DNA of 64,000 nucleotides from DASVCN01 sp040905665 (GTDB lineage: Bacteria; Deinococcota; Deinococci; Deinococcales; Trueperaceae). Shown piece by piece: positions 33,930-42,046 of this stretch (position 1 is the stretch's first letter; every line of letters begins with the position of its first letter). The stretch covers positions 43,293 through 107,292 of the forward strand of contig JBBDRD010000029.1 in NCBI GenBank assembly GCA_040905665.1, written 5' to 3'. Below the pieces are notes generated by a model. That model did not search any database. It was not told where the DNA came from and worked only from the letters and a program-made list of their open reading frames with translations. The position numbers and the translations under genes were made by a program.

Positions 33930-34895
33930 ATGTTGGCACGCCTCATCCTTACCGGTCTCGCTTTGCTGGGCGGAGGCTGTGCGATGGCGCAGCTACGCGT
34001 CGTGACTTCGATAGCTCCCTATGGGGATCTGGTCGCTCAACTCACGGGCGAACTGGCCGAGGTGAGCGTTCTCCTCCCGGCGGGGGCTTCGCCCCACACG
34101 TTCGAGCCCACGCCTCGGGACGCCGTGCAGCTTATGGACGCCGATCTCGTGGTGCTTAACGGCGGAATCGACGAGTGGCTGCACGAAATGGTAGTGGCAG
34201 TAAACGCTCAGGTCCCGCTGCTCGAGGCTCTCGATGTCCTGGCGCCTGCGCTGTCAGCGTCGGTGGAAGATGAGCACGACGAAGAAGAGCACGACGGGGA
34301 AGATCACGACGAAGAAGAGCACGACGAAGAAGAGCACAGCGAGGGGGCCGATCCCGCCCATGAGCACCTTCATACCGGCGTCAATCCCCACGTGTGGCTC
34401 GATCCCCTGCTCGTAATCGACGTCGTGGTGGCCGTCGCAGACACGCTGGCCCAGTTGGACCCAGCCAACGCCGCTACATACCAGGCACGGGCCCAAGTGT
34501 TGACGGCCGACCTCAAAGCTTTGGACGCTCAGTTGCGCGATACGCTCGCTCCGGTCGCCGGGGCGCCCTTTATACCTTTGCACGACGCCTGGCCATACTT
34601 CACGCAACGCTACGACCTCGATCTCGTCATGGAGATCGAACCGTTCCCGGGTCGCGAGCCGAGCCCGCGCTACCTGGCGACGGTCGTGGCGACGATCGCG
34701 GAGAGCGGAGCGCCGGCGATATTCAGCGAAGCCGGACTTAGCGACAGGCCCGCTCGGGTGCTGGCCGAGGAGGCGGGAGTGGGTCTCTTCGAACTCGATC
34801 CTCTTGGCCGGGCCGGGGAGAGCTATCAGGACCTGCTTCGCCGCAATACAGCGACGGTACTCGAGGCGCTTTCGCCCTGGAACAGCGCCCCCTAA
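33930..34895 (+). CDS. znuA: Zinc ABC transporter substrate-binding protein ZnuA
   Basis: Periplasmic or lipid-anchored zinc receptor of the cluster 9 family. 321 residues from ATG 33930, which follows AGGAGG; a TTG follows immediately. The signal sequence ends LGGGCAMAQ, a possible but non-canonical lipobox (Gly at -3) or a signal peptidase I site. ASPHTFEPTP supplies the first His ligand, then a His/Asp/Glu-rich loop (about 112-145) typical of zinc rather than manganese receptors, then NPHVWLDP and the later LHDAWPYF. The loop is coded by 15-nt repeats. First gene of znuABC. Confidence 0.9.
   Translation: MLARLILTGLALLGGGCAMAQLRVVTSIAPYGDLVAQLTGELAEVSVLLPAGASPHTFEPTPRDAVQLMDADLVVLNGGIDEWLHEMVVAVNAQVPLLEALDVLAPALSASVEDEHDEEEHDGEDHDEEEHDEEEHSEGADPAHEHLHTGVNPHVWLDPLLVIDVVVAVADTLAQLDPANAATYQARAQVLTADLKALDAQLRDTLAPVAGAPFIPLHDAWPYFTQRYDLDLVMEIEPFPGREPSPRYLATVVATIAESGAPAIFSEAGLSDRPARVLAEEAGVGLFELDPLGRAGESYQDLLRRNTATVLEALSPWNSAP
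34272..34340. repeat. 15-nt tandem units coding for the ZnuA His-rich loop
   Basis: GAGCACGACGAAGAA, GAGCACGACGGGGAA, GATCACGACGAAGAA, GAGCACGACGAAGAA and a partial fifth unit. Encodes EHDEE-type pentapeptides. Confidence 0.92.
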
Positions 34896-34970
34896 TAGGG
34901 AGGTAGCCTCATCGACACTCCCGCTACTCCCGTCGCCCTAGCCGATCCGCCTGCGCTACACGTCCACCAT

Positions 34971-35678
34971 GTGAGCGTTCGGTTCGGCAATGTGATGGCA
35001 CTGCAGGACGTGAGTTTCGACCTGCAAACGGGCGACACCCTGGCGATCGTCGGACCGAACGGCGCCGGGAAGAGCACGCTGATAAGGGTTGCCCTGGGGC
35101 TTCTTCGTCCGCAGCGTGGGCACGCGACTATCTTTGGCGCAAATGCCGGGATTGATCCACGGCGAGTGGGGTACGTACCGCAGCTAAAGACGTTCGACCG
35201 CACGTTCCCGGCCACCGCAGCCGAGCTGGTGGTTTCGGGCTCACGGCTGCGGTGGCCGGCGCTGATTACCGCCAGGGAGCGGAGCATGGCGAGCGAAGCT
35301 CTGGAAAGCGTGGGAGCCGGACACCTCTTATCCCGGCGTCTGGCTGGACTTTCCGGTGGCGAGCTTCAGCGTGTCTATCTGGCCCGGGCCTTGGTAAGGC
35401 ATCCCGATGTCGTGCTACTCGACGAGCCGGCTACCGGGGTCGACTTTCTGGGAGAGCACGACCTCTACGATCTGTTGGAGAGATATCAGCAGGAGACTAA
35501 GGCGGCCATCGTAATGATCACGCATGACCTCTCCGCCGCCCGCTATCACGCCGATCGGGTCCTGGTTTTGAACCGCCGCGCACACGGATTCGGAAAGCCC
35601 GCTGAAGTTCTCACCGACGACTGCCTCCGGTCCGCCTACGGGCATCTGGGTCACGAGCACGGACGGGTTTTTCCCTAG
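34971..35678 (+). CDS. znuC: Zinc ABC transporter ATP-binding protein ZnuC
   Basis: ATPase of the zinc importer, between znuA and znuB. Walker A GPNGAGKS (about 28-35), signature LSGGELQR and Walker B VVLLDEPATG are present. Coordinates give the first standard codon, GTG 34971, but this would cut off the first beta strand. Upstream in frame the DNA continues PPALHVHHVSVRFG, the normal start of the domain. GGGAGGT at 34898-34904 is correctly spaced only for an ATC codon at 34911. No ATG, GTG, TTG or CTG lies between. So the true protein probably begins at 34911 with an unusual start codon, or the sequence has an error. Confidence 0.88.
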   Translation: MSVRFGNVMALQDVSFDLQTGDTLAIVGPNGAGKSTLIRVALGLLRPQRGHATIFGANAGIDPRRVGYVPQLKTFDRTFPATAAELVVSGSRLRWPALITARERSMASEALESVGAGHLLSRRLAGLSGGELQRVYLARALVRHPDVVLLDEPATGVDFLGEHDLYDLLERYQQETKAAIVMITHDLSAARYHADRVLVLNRRAHGFGKPAEVLTDDCLRSAYGHLGHEHGRVFP

Positions 35679-35682
35679 CGCC

Positions 35683-36522
35683 ATGGACGACCTTCAGGCG
35701 CTCTTCGGTCTTGCCTTCATGCAACGCGCCCTGATGGCCGGCGCCTGTATTGCGGTTGTCGCCGGCGTGCTGGGGACCTTCGTGGTGCAGCGCGGCCTGG
35801 CCTTTCTTGGAGACGGGCTCGCGCACGCCGCCTTCGGTGGAATCGCGCTGGGAGCTTTCGTCTCTGCTACTTTCGGCAACTCGACCCTGCTCGAGGAGCC
35901 GCTGCTGATCGCCGTGCCGTTCACTTTGGCGGCCGCGCTCGGCATCGCCTGGGTGCGGGACCGAACCGATCTCTCCTCCGACGTTGCTATTGGAGTGTTT
36001 TTCGCGGTGTCGGTGGCGCTGGGGGTGCTGTTTATCTCGATCATCCCGCCCGAGCGCAACGTGGTAGACGTGTGGCACCTGCTGTTCGGCTCGATCCTCG
36101 CGGTTGGACGCAGTGAGCTTCCTGTCATCGTCGCCGTTTCGGGCGTCTCGTTGCTTCTGCTGATAGCCATGTGGCCGCTGCTCGGTTACGCCACTTTCGA
36201 TTCCGATCTCGCACGTTCCGATGGAGTTCGTGTGAGGGCGCTGGAGTACGGGTTGTTCGCCATCGCGGCGCTCATCGTGGTGGTTAGCGCTCAGGTCATC
36301 GGCGTGGTGTTAATGGCCGCCTACCTGGTCATACCTGCAGCCGCGGCTCGACTGGTCGCCCGCTCGCTCTTCTCGATGACCCTACTAGCGGTTGCCGTCG
36401 GGTTGCTGAGCACCTTCGGGGGCCTGCTGCTGTCGTACCTTGCCGACATTCCCAGCGGGAGCACCATCATCCTGAGCCAGGCCGCCCTGTTTCTGTTGGC
36501 GACTTCACTACAGCGGCGCTAG
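35683..36522 (+). CDS. znuB: Zinc ABC transporter permease ZnuB
   Basis: 279 residues and about eight membrane helices of the ABC-3 family. The region GTFVVQRGLAFLGDGLAHAAFGGIALG (about 27-53) is the conserved helix and coupling segment, and VVLMAAYLVIPAAAARL follows near residue 210. ATG 35683 starts 4 nt after the znuC stop. There is no clear Shine-Dalgarno, so translation is likely coupled to znuC. Confidence 0.92.
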   Translation: MDDLQALFGLAFMQRALMAGACIAVVAGVLGTFVVQRGLAFLGDGLAHAAFGGIALGAFVSATFGNSTLLEEPLLIAVPFTLAAALGIAWVRDRTDLSSDVAIGVFFAVSVALGVLFISIIPPERNVVDVWHLLFGSILAVGRSELPVIVAVSGVSLLLLIAMWPLLGYATFDSDLARSDGVRVRALEYGLFAIAALIVVVSAQVIGVVLMAAYLVIPAAAARLVARSLFSMTLLAVAVGLLSTFGGLLLSYLADIPSGSTIILSQAALFLLATSLQRR

Positions 36523-36574
36523 CCATACTCGACAATGAGGAAGTTTTGCCGTTCTACCAGGAAAGAAGGAACCG

Positions 36575-37516
36575 GTGCCGTCCATCAAGCCCCCAACACG
36601 TCCAGTAAGCATTGCTGGCCTTCAACTGGGACGGTGTGGTGCGCCTTTGGAAACAGTGAGAACCAAGTCGATGGTTCTCGACCTGTTGGTTGGAGGTGGC
36701 ACCGAGATAGTCGAGGGCACGCTGAGGAAAGGGGAGCGCATTACCTTGCTTCCTTCCAGCGAAGTCGGGGGTGAGGCAGTCGAGATCTACTACCTGCTTT
36801 CCGGCAGTCTCGCGCAGCTAGGCGCCGAAGAAACCGACATCATGGTGCGGGGAGACTATTTAGTTACTCGAGGCCTCGCCGAAGAGGCGATCTTCACGGC
36901 GATCGAGGAGGTGCGCTTCCTCTACGTCACGTCGCAGCCCTTCTTCAAGGAGATAAGTAGCGGTTTACAGGAGCTGATGCAGCTTGCGGTCGAGGTGGAG
37001 CTCAAGGATGGCTATACCGCGGAACACTGTTTGCGGCTGCAGCGGCTCTCCTTTGCCACCGGCAAGGCGTTGGGCCTAAGCGCGCATCGTCTGCACCTGT
37101 TGGACCACGGTTCCTATCTCCACGATGTAGGCAAGGTACGGGTACCGGTGGAGATCCTGCTGAAGCCGGCCGCCCTTACCGACGACGAGTGGGCTGTCAT
37201 CAAACTTCATCCCACCTTCGGTCGAGAGATGCTTCAGCCGACCTTCGTTAGGGAGGCAGGCCGGATCGTCGAGCAGCACCACGAGCGTCTCGATGGCAGC
37301 GGGTACCCCTTTGGCTTGGCGGCGGACGAGATTTTGCCCGAGTCATACATCGTCGCCATCGTAGACACCTACGACGCGATGACAACCGACCGTGCTTACC
37401 GTAAAGCGCTTCCTAAAGCGGAAGCTTTCGACGAGTTGACGCGCTTCTCCAACATCCACTATCCGCGTGAGCTCGTCGAAGCCTTTCTTTCGGTCGTCCA
37501 CAAACTCGAATCGTAA
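36575..37516 (+). CDS. Cupin and HD-GYP domain protein, putative c-di-GMP phosphodiesterase
   Basis: 313 residues. The first 120 form a cupin-like beta barrel (GGTEIVEGTLRKGERITLL, EIYYLLSGSLAQLG), probably a ligand sensor. The HD-GYP half has HDVGKVRVP with the HD pair, HPTFGREML, HHERLDGSGYPFGL (the GYP motif) and IVDTYDAMTTDRAYR. The key residues for c-di-GMP hydrolysis look intact. The start is GTG 36575 with AAGGAA upstream. No transmembrane segment, so cytosolic. It follows the zinc operon, but a functional link is not evident. Confidence 0.88.
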   Translation: MPSIKPPTRPVSIAGLQLGRCGAPLETVRTKSMVLDLLVGGGTEIVEGTLRKGERITLLPSSEVGGEAVEIYYLLSGSLAQLGAEETDIMVRGDYLVTRGLAEEAIFTAIEEVRFLYVTSQPFFKEISSGLQELMQLAVEVELKDGYTAEHCLRLQRLSFATGKALGLSAHRLHLLDHGSYLHDVGKVRVPVEILLKPAALTDDEWAVIKLHPTFGREMLQPTFVREAGRIVEQHHERLDGSGYPFGLAADEILPESYIVAIVDTYDAMTTDRAYRKALPKAEAFDELTRFSNIHYPRELVEAFLSVVHKLES

Positions 37517-37589
37517 ATTACAAGCCTGTAAGAGGTGCTCGAAGTCTTCCCGGCACGAGCCTGCAGGGGCGACGTGAGATTTATGTTGC

Positions 37590-37615
37590 TTTAGTGTAAT
37601 TTATGCTACACTTAA
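37590..37615. promoter_or_regulatory. Inverted repeat over promoter of the small secreted protein
   Basis: TTTAGTGTA and TACACTTAA face each other across 8 bp (ATTTATGC), 1 mismatch, 16 nt before ATG 37632. The stretch is far more AT-rich than the window average. TTGCTT (37586-37591) and TACACT (37607-37612) could be -35/-10 with a 15-bp spacer, so a bound dimer would block RNA polymerase. The regulator is unknown. Confidence 0.5.
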
Positions 37616-37631
37616 CGGGAGGAGGAACACT

Positions 37632-37988
37632 ATGCATTACGCCACCCTTCGTGTCCTCAAGTCTCGTGTACTCAAACGCCGTATCCTCAAACCTCTCGTC
37701 GTCGTCCTGGCCCTCTCGCTCCTAACAACCGCCTTCGCCTGGGGCGGCCTGAGAGGCCTGCTGAGAGGTGGCGACAAGACCGTTAAAGTCGAGAGCTCCC
37801 TTCTCGAGCCGATAGCTGAAACCCTCGGAGTAGGTGAGATAGGCCAGACTTTGTATTACGTGCAGGAAGACGTTGTGCATGGCACCATCACCCGGACGAC
37901 CGGCAAGACCGTCCCCCACTACTACATTTGGATCTGTGTAGGGGATGACGAGTGCCTTCCTGTTGATCCGTTCACGGCCAGCAACTGA
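37632..37988 (+). CDS. Small exported protein of unknown function
   Basis: 118 residues. The N-terminus has a long basic stretch of repeated pentapeptides (RVLKS, RVLKR, RILKP), then a hydrophobic core PLVVVLALSLLTTAFAW, so export is likely. The mature part has GGLRGLLRGGDKTVKVESS, a helix (EPIAETLGVGEIGQTLY) and a C-terminal strand HYYIWICVGDDECLPVD, whose two Cys could form a disulfide. No family recognised. GGAGGAGG precedes the ATG and an inverted repeat overlaps the promoter, so the gene is probably regulated. Confidence 0.7.
   Translation: MHYATLRVLKSRVLKRRILKPLVVVLALSLLTTAFAWGGLRGLLRGGDKTVKVESSLLEPIAETLGVGEIGQTLYYVQEDVVHGTITRTTGKTVPHYYIWICVGDDECLPVDPFTASN
37650..37694. repeat. Three 15-nt tandem units in a signal peptide
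   Basis: CGTGTCCTCAAGTCT, CGTGTACTCAAACGC and CGTATCCTCAAACCT, coding for RVLKS, RVLKR and RILKP in the basic n-region. Confidence 0.85.
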
Positions 37989-38024
37989 GCGATTGGGAAA
38001 GTAGAAGCAGGATGTGATTGCTGG

Positions 38025-38060
38025 AGGCGGCGCCGGAAAAGCTTTTCTCGAGCGCCGCCT
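38025..38060 (+). terminator. Terminator of the small secreted protein gene
   Basis: AGGCGGCGC and GCGCCGCCT pair over 9 bp; the loop contains the palindrome AAAAGCTTTT. TCTTGG follows. Confidence 0.7.
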
Positions 38061-38108
38061 TCTTGGCCTAATTACCTTCCGGCGTTATGGCGAGCCTCCA
38101 GGCGCCGC

Positions 38109-39950
38109 CTACACAACATCTACCGCCTCATCCGACTCGGGCTGTTCGAACAACCCGCCAAAACGCTCTTCCACCCGTGACTTGACCTCGTCCGTCATCA
38201 CGATCTTGTCCGGCCAGCGGCGGGTAAAGCCTTCGGCGGGAAGTTTTGGCGTGCCGTCGAATACCCACCTCGGTCCGACTCCAAAGGTGTCGTCGATGAT
38301 CTGAAGGTCCCGCTCGGGATCGATGTTGTTGAGCAGCGTCCACATGCACTCGTCGAAGTCGCGTGGGTCGGTGTCCTGATCTACAACCGCGATGAGCCTT
38401 ACGCCCGAAGCGACGCTCTGCCGCGCCGCCCACTCGCCCAGGTGGCGCCCCTGCTCTGGGCGAGTCTTCTTGGTCGAGATGAACCAGAAGCCGCCGGCTA
38501 ACTGGTGCTGATCAAGAATCTCGGCGTGGTACGGCAGTTGCGCGGTCGTCCTCTCGGGGTTCGCCTCCCAAACGACGGCCTCCCCCTCCTCCCGATGCTT
38601 CACGGTGCCGTCTATTACCAGCTTCGAGCCATAGCTCCACGACCGGCTGGAGTGGTCGAGCACGTCGATCGGGCCCTTGGCCAGCTGCTGATCGCGGCCG
38701 GGGAGCGCGTTGCGTAGCACGGTTCTCCAAAACTCCTGGTGGTCCCGCGGCGACACCTTTTCGTCGGTCACCAGGATCACCTTGGCGAACATCATCTGGC
38801 CCAGCCCCAAGAGGCCGTTCGCCACCTTGTACGCCTGTCCGGGATAGCGCTTATCGATCACTACGTTAACCAGGTTGTGCGCTATTCCCGCCGGCGGCAT
38901 GTGGTAATCCACCAACTCCGGCATAATAAGCTGCGCCGGCACCAAAAAGATCCGCTCCGACGCCTCGATGAGATAGGCGTCCTCCATCGGCGGACGCCCC
39001 ACTATCGTTGCAGGGTAGATGGCGTTGCGGCGCATGGTAAGCGCGGTCACGTGAAAAACGGGGTACTCGTCCTCCAGAGTATAGAAGCCGGTGTGATCCC
39101 CAAACGGCCCCTCCACCCGCCACGGCTCCTGCGGATCGACGTACCCCTCCAAGACGAACTCGGCGTGAGCCGGCACCTCGAGATCGACGGTGAGCCCGCG
39201 CACAACCTCGAGCGCCCGTCCCCGCAGGTAGCCGGTGAGGGAGTACTCGTTCAGTCCCGGGATCGGGGGCAGAGGTGCGGTGGCGGCGTAGGTAAGGGCG
39301 GGATCTCCGCCCAACGCCACCGCAACCTCGAGCCGCTTACCGGCCTTGCGGGCATTCTCCAAGTGCCGCGCACCGGTTTTGTGGCGCTGCCAGTGCATGC
39401 CGGTGGTGTTCTTGTCATAGACCTGCATGCGGTACATGCCGATATTCAGGTCGCCCTCGAGCGGGTCGCGGGTTACTACCAGCGGCAAGGTGACGAATGG
39501 ACCGCCGTCCTGCGGCCAGCACTTCAGTACCGGCAGCCGCCTGAGGTCGACCTCGTCACCGCGCCACACCACCTCCTGTACCGGCCCGCTTCGAACCCGC
39601 CTTGGCGCCAGCGATTTGAGCTCGCGCAGTTTGGGCAGATGTGCGGCAAGGCCGAGGAGTCCCCCTCCCAGGCGCACGTCGAGCAGATTTCGCAGGCGCT
39701 CCGCCAGATCGTCCAACTCGTCCACGCCCAGCGCCCAGGCTGTGCGCCGGCTGGTTCCGTATAGCCCTATGACAAGCGGAAAGTCCTTGCCCGGGATGTT
39801 CTCGAAAAGTAGTGCCGGCCCGCCCCGCTTGACCATCCGGTCGGCAATCTCGGTTATCTCCAGCTCGGTCGATACCGGCTCGTGAATACGCAGCAACTCG
39901 CCGGCCGCCTCGAGGCGCTCCAGGAAGTCGTGAAGATCTCGGTATGGCAT
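38109..39950 (-). CDS. UbiD-family decarboxylase
   Basis: Prenylated-FMN-dependent (de)carboxylase. 613 residues, the long form found in Deinococcota and cyanobacteria. The N-terminus YRDLHDFLERLEAAGELLRI is diagnostic; GMYRMQVYDK (active-site Arg), EGPFGDHTGFYTLEDEY with a catalytic Glu, and PPAGIAHNLVNVVID are present, and the C-terminal extension contains MWTLLNNIDPERDLQI. In organisms with futalosine-type menaquinone synthesis such enzymes act late in quinone synthesis, but the substrate is not shown here and no ubiX is nearby. ATG 39950 was chosen over a TTG at 39956 because of the TAGCAT box. Confidence 0.88.
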   Translation of the reverse strand: MPYRDLHDFLERLEAAGELLRIHEPVSTELEITEIADRMVKRGGPALLFENIPGKDFPLVIGLYGTSRRTAWALGVDELDDLAERLRNLLDVRLGGGLLGLAAHLPKLRELKSLAPRRVRSGPVQEVVWRGDEVDLRRLPVLKCWPQDGGPFVTLPLVVTRDPLEGDLNIGMYRMQVYDKNTTGMHWQRHKTGARHLENARKAGKRLEVAVALGGDPALTYAATAPLPPIPGLNEYSLTGYLRGRALEVVRGLTVDLEVPAHAEFVLEGYVDPQEPWRVEGPFGDHTGFYTLEDEYPVFHVTALTMRRNAIYPATIVGRPPMEDAYLIEASERIFLVPAQLIMPELVDYHMPPAGIAHNLVNVVIDKRYPGQAYKVANGLLGLGQMMFAKVILVTDEKVSPRDHQEFWRTVLRNALPGRDQQLAKGPIDVLDHSSRSWSYGSKLVIDGTVKHREEGEAVVWEANPERTTAQLPYHAEILDQHQLAGGFWFISTKKTRPEQGRHLGEWAARQSVASGVRLIAVVDQDTDPRDFDECMWTLLNNIDPERDLQIIDDTFGVGPRWVFDGTPKLPAEGFTRRWPDKIVMTDEVKSRVEERFGGLFEQPESDEAVDVV

Positions 39951-39955
39951 GCCCA

Positions 39956-39961
39956 ATGCTA
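39956..39961 (-). promoter_or_regulatory. -10 box of the ubiD-type gene
   Basis: TAGCAT on the minus strand, 5 nt before ATG 39950. Confidence 0.45.
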
Positions 39962-40060
39962 ACCGGGGACAGCCGAAAGTGCTGCCTCATCGCCACGCAA
40001 GCTTCCATGCCTCCCCAAGGTCATAGTCTTGACCCTACGCGCGCACCAGAACGAACCGCG

Positions 40061-41740
40061 TCACTCGATACGGGAAGCAGCAGCGTAACTGTGTGCCCGT
40101 TCCTGCGGCAGATGTACCGGTGCCTGCTCCAGCAGTACTTCGGCCAGTCGTCCGCGCAGCTTTTGAATTCCGCCGCCGTCGACTGCCGCCACTGCCGTGG
40201 CCGAGTAACGTTCTGCCAACTGTGCCAGCACATCGGGATGCGCGATGTCGGCCTTGTTCAGCACGATCAGGCGGGGCACGGTCAGCTCGAGCGCCTCGAG
40301 GATGCGGTCGACGGCGTCAACCCGGTCGGGGGCGCCTGGGGATGCGGCGTCGACAACGTGAAGCAGCAAGTCGGCGTCGTGCAACTCCTCGAGAGTGGCC
40401 CGGAAGGCGTTGACCAGCTCCTTGGGCAGGTCGCGGATGAACCCGACGGTGTCGGTGAAGAGCGCCTTCGCGCCCCACTCGCCCAACCCCGGAAGCCAGC
40501 CCTCACGGGTAGTCGGCCGCAGCGTCGCGAAGAGTTGATTACGCGCCGGCGCATCGGGCTTCGCCAGCATGTTGAATAGCGTGCTCTTGCCGGCGTTGGT
40601 GTAACCCACCAAAGCGACGACCGGCACTTGTGACACGGTACGCGACTTGCGGGTTTCGGAGCGCTGACGCGATATCTCGTCAACCGCCTGCTCGAGAGCG
40701 ACGATTCGGTCGCGGATGCGGCGCCGATCGACCTCCAGCTTCGTCTCACCGGGACCCCGGGTGCCGATCCCACCCCCCAGGCGGCTCATCGCCTCGCCAC
40801 GTCCGGTCAACCGGGTGAGTTGGTACTGAAGCTGAGCCAACTCGACCTGGACCTGCGCCTGCCGTCCTCGGGCATTCTGCGCGAAGATGTCGAGGATCAG
40901 CTGGGTTCGGTCGAGAATCTTCAACCTGGTCTCCGAGGCGATCTCGCGAGCTTGGGCAGGGGTAAGTTCGCGGTCAAAGATGAGGAGGTCCGCGTCTTCG
41001 TGGTAGGCCTTGGAGACGAGCTCCTGGAGCTTGCCCCGGCCTATCAGCGTACGTGGGTCGGTTGTCTTGCGGTGCTGAATGCTCGAGAAGGCGACTGCCG
41101 CGCCGGCGCTGCGGGTGAGTTCTTCCAACTCCGCCAGGCGTGACTCGGCCTCGAGGGTGCCTTCGCCGGCTTCCAATGCCACCAGTACGGCTCGTTCGGC
41201 GCTCGAGCTCCTCACCTCGCGGGTGCGCTGGCTTCGCGAGAGTTCCTCTTCCAGCGCCCGAATCCGCTCGCTTATGTCGATTCCTTCGAGTGTTCGCACG
41301 GGTTGAGGTGGGTCTATTGTCCAGTCTTCATCTTCGGCCGTGGGCGGCGCGATCTGGGCCAGATGAGCGTCGCCCAGCACCACGCCGCCCCGGTCGTTGC
41401 GCCCGACGTCGATCGCGACCATGGCGTCGAGCCGGTTGAGAAATAGCGCGGAGAGATCGGAACCCGATAGACCACCGGCTTTGGTGTGGGTGTGTACCAG
41501 GCGCAATCCGAACAGGCGTGATTCGGCTTCACCGTGTACCTGCGGCAGCGGTGTGTCCGAAGCGTCTCCCACAGCCACGGTCACGACGCGGCCGCGTCGG
41601 TCGAGCAGGACGCTAACGTTGCTGCCGATGTCGGTGGCCAGCTCGCCCAACTCGCGGGCCAACTCGAAGCCCACAGCGGCCTCGGGAGCTATGCGTCTGC
41701 GGTAGAGATTGCTGAGTCGCTTGATTTCGTTCTTCTTCAA
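40061..41740 (-). CDS. hflX: GTPase HflX
   Basis: Ribosome-splitting GTPase active under stress. 559 residues, longer than the E. coli protein (about 426) owing to an N-terminal extension (1 to about 165) ahead of the HflX domain. Diagnostic blocks: LIGRGKLQELVSKAY, GGIGTRGPGETKLEVDRRRI, G1 VALVGYTNAGKSTLFN, G3 DTVGFIRDLP and G4 NKADIAHP. Start TTG 41740 gives KKNEIKRLSNLYRRR; the upstream DNA lacks a clear ribosome site, so the start is tentative. Confidence 0.93.
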   Translation of the reverse strand: MKKNEIKRLSNLYRRRIAPEAAVGFELARELGELATDIGSNVSVLLDRRGRVVTVAVGDASDTPLPQVHGEAESRLFGLRLVHTHTKAGGLSGSDLSALFLNRLDAMVAIDVGRNDRGGVVLGDAHLAQIAPPTAEDEDWTIDPPQPVRTLEGIDISERIRALEEELSRSQRTREVRSSSAERAVLVALEAGEGTLEAESRLAELEELTRSAGAAVAFSSIQHRKTTDPRTLIGRGKLQELVSKAYHEDADLLIFDRELTPAQAREIASETRLKILDRTQLILDIFAQNARGRQAQVQVELAQLQYQLTRLTGRGEAMSRLGGGIGTRGPGETKLEVDRRRIRDRIVALEQAVDEISRQRSETRKSRTVSQVPVVALVGYTNAGKSTLFNMLAKPDAPARNQLFATLRPTTREGWLPGLGEWGAKALFTDTVGFIRDLPKELVNAFRATLEELHDADLLLHVVDAASPGAPDRVDAVDRILEALELTVPRLIVLNKADIAHPDVLAQLAERYSATAVAAVDGGGIQKLRGRLAEVLLEQAPVHLPQERAHSYAAASRIE

Positions 41741-42046
41741 ACCGGATAATCTGCCGTGGACCTTTTCGATTATCTCTCCTCCCGAGCCTGCCTACGGAAC
41801 ACGACGCCTTCTGGCGACGCGTGGGCACGACCTCGATACTTACCCTGTTTATCCGAGCAGTTATTTGAATGGCGGCGCTTCAGGCTGCGAATATTCAAGC
41901 AGCGGCTGTCTAACCATGGATTGTTCAAGTGGGGGTCGTTCGAGTGGTTTGCTTTGGGCACGTGCAAACTAGCGGGCAGATGCCCGAAGCTCGGGAACAC
42001 GATTGAGGCGCAGCATGTCTATGTGGAGATTATAGCGCGCAAAGGA
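41741..42046. other. Spacer upstream of hflX
   Basis: 306 bp without a convincing gene. The plus-strand frame is open but consists of the repeat array at 41861-41950 and lacks a start signal. A promoter for the TTG-initiated hflX is not obvious. Confidence 0.4.
41861..41950. repeat. Six degenerate 15-nt units
   Basis: Units centred on TTTGAATGGCGG, TTCAGGCTGCGA, TTCAAGCAGCGG, TCTAACCATGGA, TTCAAGTGGGGG and TTCGAGTGGTTT recur every 15 nt. More diverged than the other arrays. Confidence 0.55.

Noticed and set aside
38739..39764. 341-codon plus-strand frame opposite the UbiD-type gene
   Set aside because: Shadow of a well-supported gene, His/Arg/Gln-rich composition, no family features.
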